A stretch of 64,000 nt of DNA, taken from Branchiostoma floridae. Lineage: Eukaryota; Chordata; Leptocardii; Amphioxiformes; Branchiostomatidae. The stretch covers positions 210,917 to 274,916 of the forward strand of contig NW_023365791.1 in assembly GCF_000003815.2 (NCBI RefSeq), written 5' to 3'. Under the pieces are notes generated by a model that was not told where the DNA came from, searched no databases, and was given only the letters and a program-made list of their open reading frames with translations. Positions 59,401-64,000 of the stretch are shown piece by piece (within the stretch, counting starts at the first letter, position 1; the number at the start of each line of letters is the position of its first letter). A program made the translations under genes and the position numbers.

Positions 59401-62400
59401 TCAAAGCTGTTTTGTAATGGACTGATCCTGATCAAGGCCATATCAAACAAATAGAACCAGGTATATACATGATATATATATATATAGAAGCCCCTATTCT
59501 ATTTCAACACACCTCCATCAGCAACAGCCCCAACTTGGGACAGAAATGGCCAAAGAAAAATGCTATGCTATTCTTTGTTGAAGACTACACTCACCAAGTA
59601 TAGTTAATTGTTTTGGGAGGCCTAGGGAGAGAGCCACTGCATAGCATTACATTGATGGTGGGCAGGATGCACGTGTAGAGCAGGGTATGTATAAGACATG
59701 GGACTCTGCACTAGCAGACATTTTAGAAGGGTCTTATTAGTTGGCATGTAATACAAGCTCCCTCTCCACGAGTGCCCAAGCTGCTTTCTTCTTAATTTCG
59801 TTTTTGTCATAAGCATGCATGCACCTGTTTTGCATGCAACAAACACAGTAGAAACCCTGTCAAAAAATACATACCCTGCTTTACATGTTCATTGATTGCA
59901 ATTATTTGTCAGAAACCGGGCACTAAGTTCTGCCCACCAACAAGGCGATGGTGCGGTGCCTCCCACTTCTGCTTTGACTGAAATTATACCACGCTTACCG
60001 CAACTATATTTACTGAACAGCGTTTGATATGAACTCTGCTTACTTCAGCACCAGCCTGTAGTTGGACATGGGTCGTATGTCTGCCATCATCTCCAACCTC
60101 TTGGTGAACTGCCACACCTTGGTGCCCCCCACCCCCCCGGTGATCAGCTCGTCCCTCCCGGGGTTCCACAGCATGAACAGCACAGACTTCAGGTCATGGT
60201 TCTCTACTTTGCATGTCTCATCAAAGTTCTTGTTGTACACCTGTTGTATATATATGAAGAACACATCAGTTTCATTTCATGAAATGTCATTTTCTTAACC
60301 TACACAGTGCCAAGCCAACCCTAAAGGGGCATCTGCATAGGGGTCCTTACAATATTTCTCTTAGCAAAAAAGATTTTTGCGGGCAAAAGGAGGTTTGGCA
60401 ATATTTTGAAGTCTTGACCTTCTGAAACGCCATTTGCTGTATTTTTAGGGGCAAAATTTATGGTAGACTACACTCGGCTTTACGGGACAATTTTAGGCTC
60501 AATAATTCTTTACCTGAAATTTGTAGGCTCAATTACGCTTTACGTGAAATGCACAGGTTACGTTTTACGGTGAATTTCTCATCATCACTAAAAATTATGT
60601 GAAATAAAATAGCTTTAGGGAATCCTTACGAATTATGGAAAATCATAAAGACCTGCATGCACCTTATGGAAAAGAGAGATTGCAGGCCCTCCTAAAGACA
60701 ACACAGCTGGAGAGCTGCCATCAAGCGTCCACATCTTTTTACAGAACAAGCATGTCTAAACCATTGCTTGACGGGGAACAACAGAAGATAAACTGCAGAG
60801 ACTGAGTGAGTGAGTGACATTGCAGTCACCTTAATGCAACAGAGGTCTTGATAGACAGATTAATTCTTGATTTGAGTGAATCAAGAGGGTCCAGGGATAA
60901 TTTAGATTGAGTAACTTGTAAGATCTCACCTTTAGGGAGAAGTCTTTTCCCAGGGTGAAGTAAACGTTGTACTTCTTGGAGAAGGCGATCTTCTTGATGA
61001 CATTGAACATGTACTTTGGGTAATGAAGGCTACGGACAACTGTAAGGATAAAGGATAAAAACATGCAATTACAAACAAATGTTTTCAAGTAATGTGTGAA
61101 TATTCTAAATACAATTTGAGAAAAAAAATGGTCTGAGAGTTATTTATTGTTGTATAGGAAGGATTATTTTAAAGCATTATTAATCATTTTTGATTATCTA
61201 TTTTTATTGCAAATTGACGGACTAAAACTTGACAGTATTTTCATATTTTTGACTGCTACTACAAAATAAAAGATTTTCAACGTTGTAAACCACATATTTC
61301 CTGATTCTGCTGTTCTGGTTATGAACAACTTTGACAAAATCAAATTTAAAAGAAATGAATAATATTTCAGGCATGTGAATTTTATCAATTATATTTGTAT
61401 GGAATAGAATGTTACAAACCAGGATGTCCCACGATGACATCACTGTACCAGCACGTGATGCCCCGTGTGTCCAGGATACTGAACATCCGCAGCCGCCCAT
61501 TGAAGGCCACTGGAAAAAAGGGAAGTATATATTAATATTATATAGTACTAGATATTCAGGTCATGAGTCAGTTTTTTTCATCCACAAGGCAAATTTTGTA
61601 TGACTTTTGATCCTAATGTTTCATTCCAAAGATACACATCAAAGAAAAAATTGTAGGTCAAAAAAGGCTAACGTTACTGTAATAATTTGTCATGAGGCTG
61701 GTTTTATACCCCCAATCTCGGCTTATCACACAGAATGACTTACAATGTACATTTACAGTATATCAAGTTTCTTCTTTGGTTACAGTTAACCAAAATAGTT
61801 TAGAAAACAGTCTCAGTGTTGTTCCACATGGTTGACAGAGGTACTTTTTTTCAAAGAGTAATTAGCACAATATGATATCTTTAAACTGCAAATGACCCAG
61901 GTTATGATGTTACTTGTGGGACATTCATTTGCAAAAGGAGTACTAAACTGTTACTGTTATGAATTTTGAATTCTTCGAAGATCGGTGAATGTACTTGAGG
62001 CATTCCCTTAAAAAAATGTGTAGATTATTGGTTAGCACTTATACGTACCATCAATTACATCAGTCAGCTTCTTGTTGTGTTCATACATCTGTCTGTGCTG
62101 AAATCCATACGGGATGGCCGTTTGTACCAGGGTCCTTCCAGTGGTACCCTCAGATACAGGTGTAACCACTAACTGTCTTCCTGTGTTTTCTTCCTCTTGA
62201 ACCAAACCTTTGTCTGATGACACCTGTTCTCTCTCAACTGCTGAGATATCTTCTTCATTTTTCTTCTCGTCGTGAAATTCTTTCTCCAGTTCTGACAAGG
62301 CAGAAGTCAGGCTGTCGAGGTCACTGTCGATGACGTTGCACTCCGTGTTCTCCCTGCTGCTACTGTGTACGCTGAGGCCCTCGAACCTGACCTTGGAACG

Positions 62401-62433
62401 GGACGCGAAAGGTGGTTGTACATCTGCCGCCAT
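34993..62433 (-). CDS. Large WD40-repeat protein, WDR97-like
   Basis: 33 coding exons, minus strand: 62049-62433, 61420-61509, 60930-61039, 60044-60240, 59176-59313, 58732-58811, 57745-57910, 56766-56972, 55825-55986, 55004-55111, 54092-54350, 53412-53564, 52874-52964, 52460-52580, 50749-50903, 50280-50330, 49737-49819, 49524-49589, 48793-48934, 47000-47181, 46104-46253, 44959-45039, 44387-44494, 43684-43860, 42862-43185, 41958-42039, 38308-38478, 37909-37957, 37551-37631, 37210-37349, 36369-36555, 35623-35757, 34993-35206. Every junction is GT-AG and all phases fit: 4,845 bases, 1,614 residues, close to WDR97 of vertebrates. I start at the first in-frame ATG (MAADVQPPFASRS); the frame is open to 62601 without another ATG, so an upstream exon is possible. 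WD repeats fill residues 130-800, followed by a charged disordered C-terminus. WDR97 identity is inferred from length and layout. An extra exon could hide in the gap at 45692. Confidence 0.75.
40459..40489 (-). promoter_or_regulatory. Candidate internal first exon (MACSCCSLAN) and alternative promoter
   Basis: On the minus strand AAAGATGGCG (strong Kozak context) opens MACSCCSLAN and meets a consensus donor GTGAGT after 31 bases, phase 1. The next downstream exon in this gene (38308-38478) accepts phase 1, so splicing would give a 335-residue protein made of exons 27-33. CpG-bearing sequence upstream (40600-40900) could be a promoter. The weak donor (GTCTGT) of exon 26 adds to the case that exons 27-33 may be a separate transcription unit. 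Confidence 0.45.
41158..41585 (+). mobile_element. tRNA-derived SINE
   Basis: A-box-like TGGTTTAGGGG and B-box-like GGGTTTGAATC lie 40 bases apart in a tRNA-like head (about 41165-41240). A body follows with GAGAGGCACCTTACACCTAT and TTGCTCACTCAACTCA, and a tail GTAAAACAAACAAGCAAAC. The order is typical of pol III SINEs. Boundaries are approximate. Confidence 0.65.
45090..46090 (+). repeat. Dispersed short repeat AGTGATGGCAAATCAGCAC in one intron
   Basis: Copies at about 45364, 45583, 45905 and 46054, each continuing with a CAAGG-CA-G-GTGAAGG-like segment. The spacing (about 150-320 bases) is irregular and the intron also contains an assembly gap, so the true copy number is unknown. Confidence 0.65.
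45692..45791. other. Assembly gap (100 N)
   Basis: Exactly 100 unknown bases in the intron between exons 21 and 22 of the WD40 gene. Both flanking exons are phase 0, so a missing phase-0 exon would not be detected. Confidence 0.99.
46314..46530. mobile_element. MITE with TACTGTAAATGCA ends
   Basis: TACTGTAAATGCAGAAAC at the left is mirrored by AAATGCATTTACAGTA at the right, about 215 bp apart, with Pro-poor AT-rich interior arms (TTAAAACCACCGTGAACA and complements). It lies in the intron between exons 20 and 21. Confidence 0.7.
46705..46785 (-). repeat. Dispersed retroposon-like tail, copy 3
   Basis: Reverse orientation of the family at 12669 and 26008: GGCCACTTTTCATTGAGGTC ATGAGGGAGG and TAAGGGTCAG are recognisable. 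Confidence 0.6.
47214..48275 (+). mobile_element. About 1.06-kb interspersed element, copy 1
   Basis: Begins AATTACCTCCATGAAATGTC with the palindrome CTCCATGAaatgTCATGGAG and a (GTCT)n run. It ends CATGGAGGTAGGAGGTCGCC GAACTCTAGTT. The whole segment is repeated in the same orientation at 50921-51989. Internally, two related subunits of about 300 bases follow each other (see TAACTCAAGAA and GGATAACT-AGAAAGGAA starts). No transposase or reverse transcriptase frame, so non-autonomous. Inserted in the intron between exons 19 and 20. Confidence 0.82.
48480..48655 (-). mobile_element. 5S rRNA-derived sequence (pseudogene or 5S-SINE)
   Basis: On the minus strand, TTGATCTTGGAAGTTAAGCA, TTGGTCAGTTCTTGGATGGG GGACC and GATGCTGTTGCC align in order and spacing with animal 5S rRNA, including its internal promoter (A box and C box). 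Many substitutions mean it is not a working 5S gene. Extra sequence beyond the 3' end (GGGACCCCTGTTTTACATCC on the plus strand) suggests a SINE3-like retroposon. It lies in the intron between exons 19 and 20. Confidence 0.7.
49040..49140 (+). mobile_element. Truncated tRNA-derived SINE
   Basis: GAGTTCAATCCCCGGCC is a B-box-bearing tRNA 3' arm and is followed by an A-run and CTTACTGCTTTATCTGCTTGGCACACAGCA-type body sequence. No A box remains. Confidence 0.45.
50921..51989 (+). mobile_element. About 1.07-kb interspersed element, copy 2
   Basis: Same ends and internal order as 47214-48275, roughly nine tenths identical by eye, in the intron between exons 14 and 15 of the WD40 gene. The donor of exon 14 and the acceptor of exon 15 (just 17 bases away) remain intact. 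Confidence 0.85.
52581..54091. other. Introns around exons 12-13 of the WD40 gene
   Basis: Apart from exons 52874-52964 and 53412-53564 this stretch holds AT-rich intron sequence without repeats I recognise. Confidence 0.45.
54600..54725 (+). repeat. Dispersed repeat in introns 10 and 9 of the WD40 gene
   Basis: CAGTGTCACTGACAAACGAT followed by AGTGGATACTATCTGAAATG, TCTGACCGTTTCCAAAATC and CAGTTGCTTAAGTAA. A second copy lies at 56010-56130 and a partial one at about 23335-23390. The TCTGACCGTTTCCAAA core is shared with the array at 28.9-31.9 kb. Confidence 0.7.
55500..55725 (+). repeat. About 60-bp imperfect tandem repeat
   Basis: Units contain ACTTCAGCACTAAGGTCAGG GAAGGTACACTA and recur about every 60 bases, four copies, in the intron between exons 9 and 10. 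Single related CTTCAGCACCAAGG strings occur at about 58365 and 58505. Confidence 0.75.
57215..57395 (+). repeat. Decayed 18-21-bp tandem repeat
   Basis: Repeated GGGGGTATGGACA / TACTGGGGGTACAGACACTA variants in the intron between exons 7 and 8. Frames through it are Pro/Val-rich on the minus strand but it is intronic. Confidence 0.75.
58017..58075 (+). repeat. (GGTACA)n microsatellite
   Basis: TTAGGTACAGGTACAGGTAC continues for about six units in the intron between exons 6 and 7. Confidence 0.85.
59045..59175 (+). repeat. Intronic partial copies of neighbouring exon 5
   Basis: TCTGTCTCAGTTCAGCAG, TTTGTCTCAGTACAGCAGAA and related strings just outside exon 5 (59176-59313) repeat the exonic ATCTGTCTCAGTACAGCAGT. 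They suggest local tandem slippage around the exon. Confidence 0.55.
60380..60565 (+). repeat. Degenerate tandem repeat, intron 3 of the WD40 gene
   Basis: TTAGGCTCAATAATTCTTTACC, GTAGGCTCAATTACGCTTTACG and CACAGGTTACGTTTTACGG form three imperfect units of about 35-40 bases. Confidence 0.5.
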
Positions 62434-64000
62434 CAACAGTGTTGAAGTGCAAACCTTTACAGCATCGTGATATTCTCTTTTTTCTGAGCTTCCTGGTTGT
62501 GGAGGTGACTGACAGATGAAATGTATGTCAGACTCTATGGCTCTTCCATCTTCACTGTCTTGTTTGATTCTACAGCGACTGGCAGTCAGTTGAGAAAGCA
62601 CATCGTTACGTTTGCTTTATCCTAAACGGTTGGTGGTTTGTGATACCCACAGTACATTGACTGACCATACAATAATAGCTATATAATGTCAGACGTTGAA
62701 AAAAAACTCATGCAGGCTTGCCAGTTGCCAAGTCACACCGTGTCCCACTCCCACCTGCGAACAAAAAAGCAAACAAACACACCTGTCAATACCACACGTA
62801 CAGAACAGCTTCACAAAGGGGCTGTCATCTCAGGATAATTCGTTCAAACACACAGTCTCAACGCTTGTGTACACTCATAAAACCCTATTGCCTCACCTCG
62901 GTATAAGCGCCGTTGTGGTGCCATGGATGTATGGATGATACACAAATAAACTCAGCACCGGGTGTTGAGTCAACAGTGCCTATTCTTTCGCCCGCACTAT
63001 GGGCTACGTCACCTGTATAAATATCAGGTATGAAAGCTCACCTGAAATCGAGACCCCCAGACAGGTACATTGATCTCTTCTCACTTGCCGGATCAATCAA
63101 AGCAGACACGACCACTTTAACCATTTTCGCCAAGGGTTTCTCCAACCTTTAACAGTCAGTTAATAGTGGTGACGACTAGTCTGCTTGGCTCCCCCACTTG
63201 GATCAGTTGCAGAGTCTTTGGAGTTCAGGCCTAGGGAGGCATGATTAACCCTTGTCCAACCGCGGCAGACTCGACCCATTCACAACAAGTCACCATGACA
63301 TGAACAGTTGCTGGTGCCGGCATTGTTTCCTCCCCCCACCTACTCATAAACAGTGACCCCTAAACGCACAGTCAACACATGGGAAGTCTAGCACCGGTTG
63401 CCGTCCGCTCATTAAGTGATTTTTCTCGTCCGCAGAAACGCCGGCTAACAGAAAAATAACCACTCACAGACTTGCACAAAAGAACCGCGTGAGCAAACCG
63501 CAGTCACTATGCAAACAGTCGTTGAGGATTTTCGACGAGTTTTTAAACAGCTCATTCTTCTTGTTATCTCCCGGTGGCACATTGTTTTCGGAGACGTTGT
63601 GTCAACACATCGGTATGTGCTCAGTAATCAATAACGATCAACGTTTACTCCAAGATTCCTCTTGATTCAGAAGCAAACATTCCTTCCATTTACAGATCAC
63701 GTACTTAGCAACACGGTAGAGATTTTGGCACTTTTATGTCCAAACCTGGATGCATGTACAATGAAACGTTAGGAAAATGTTGGCAAGAAGTCATTGCCTT
63801 GGAAAATATGAAAAACAAAATGATAATAATTATCAATAACCGTAATGTCATTTTAATAGTAGTGTTTAATTTAGGACCCATTTAGCTGTTCTTTTCTTTT
63901 GTCCTAGCTAGACTGTTGAAATTTAGAGGTTTTGAAGTGAGGAATAACATTAAATGTTAAACCAAGGAGCTTTTATCAAGCTCCTTGGTTAAACTTAAGT
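62434..64000. promoter_or_regulatory. 5' flank of the WD40 gene
   Basis: The frame of exon 1 stays open from 62434 to 62601 but has only a GTG at its far end, followed by an in-frame stop about 18 bases further upstream, so it is more likely 5' UTR. A TATAAAT on the plus strand at about 63013 faces away from this gene. No further coding exon was found; the right edge carries a hairpin (next entry). Confidence 0.35.
63957..63996. repeat. Hairpin ACCAAGGAGCTT / AAGCTCCTTGGT
   Basis: Perfect 12-base arms extended by TTAA/TTAA outer pairs around a five-base loop. It lies at the window edge and may be the end of a foldback element, or the start of one that continues outside. Confidence 0.7.

Larger units (their letters stand above)
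50749..62433 (-). other. WD40-propeller half of the large gene (exons 1-15)
   Basis: Residues 1-128 are acidic and probably disordered with a Leu/Glu helix (SDLDSLTSALSELEKEF). WD-type blades are recognisable by their W-D ends: GGVGGTKVWQF (about residue 240), SSHDF-GVKVWSI (about 330), SSLDGTVKMWSLD (about 375), STWYLNHV (about 425), the NPWEIWAYT blade (about 500) and GDGAVKIWDTQ (about 760). The number of recognisable blades suggests two propellers. A helical insert EEYVTKAKEAAADIEKRQLR (about 528-548) separates them. Together these form a scaffold; no catalytic residue is apparent. Confidence 0.7.

Noticed and set aside
62032-62601. A 189-codon start frame beginning at 62601
   Set aside because: Its first codon is GTG, an unlikely start in an animal gene. 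The first in-frame ATG is at 62433.
1-64000. CRISPR arrays, operons, prophage or bacterial defence systems
   Set aside because: The window is spliced eukaryotic DNA; the tandem repeats are mini- or microsatellites without CRISPR-like spacing.

Overview
This is animal nuclear DNA: spliced genes with consensus GT-AG junctions, short exons, introns of about 0.1-3.5 kb, CpG-bearing gene starts, and many short inverted-repeat transposons and tRNA-like or 5S-like retroposons. The gene set and repeat style fit a cephalochordate (Branchiostoma, lancelet) best. That assignment is inference; no species marker was found. Four runs of exactly 100 N are assembly gap placeholders.

Layout. 1-10 kb is mostly repeats: a possible 2-kb terminal-inverted-repeat element, an 86-bp tandem repeat, a non-LTR retrotransposon fragment, a duplicated repeat block with a decayed mariner inside one copy, and a hAT-type MITE with an 8-bp target duplication. 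It also holds one short reading frame for a secreted acidic repeat protein (5240-5704, minus). 10.2-19.7 kb holds two tandem minus-strand paralogues for small Pro/Gly/Tyr-rich proteins with one C-terminal membrane helix, reconstructed exon by exon. 20.7-23.8 kb is a complete nine-exon COMMD7 gene on the plus strand, head to head with the first of these paralogues. 24.3-28.8 kb has no clear gene beyond one possible first exon at 25046. 28.9-31.9 kb is an array of about five diverged 0.4-0.7-kb units carrying repeated palindromic CRE sites. It runs into the promoter region of an intronless-CDS membrane RING-finger gene (32507-33601, plus). 35.0-62.6 kb is one large minus-strand gene with 33 coding exons whose phases all agree, giving a WD40-repeat protein of about 1,614 residues (WDR97-like). 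Its C-terminal third may also be transcribed from an internal promoter at about 40.5 kb. The last 1.4 kb is its 5' flank.

The genes do not form a single pathway. COMMD7 belongs to the Commander/CCC endosomal recycling assembly, the RING protein is a likely membrane ubiquitin ligase, and the WD40 protein is a large scaffold. The observations most worth checking are the CRE-rich promoter-like array, the phase-compatible internal first exon, the tandem paralogue pair, and the dated mariner insertion with its empty site.
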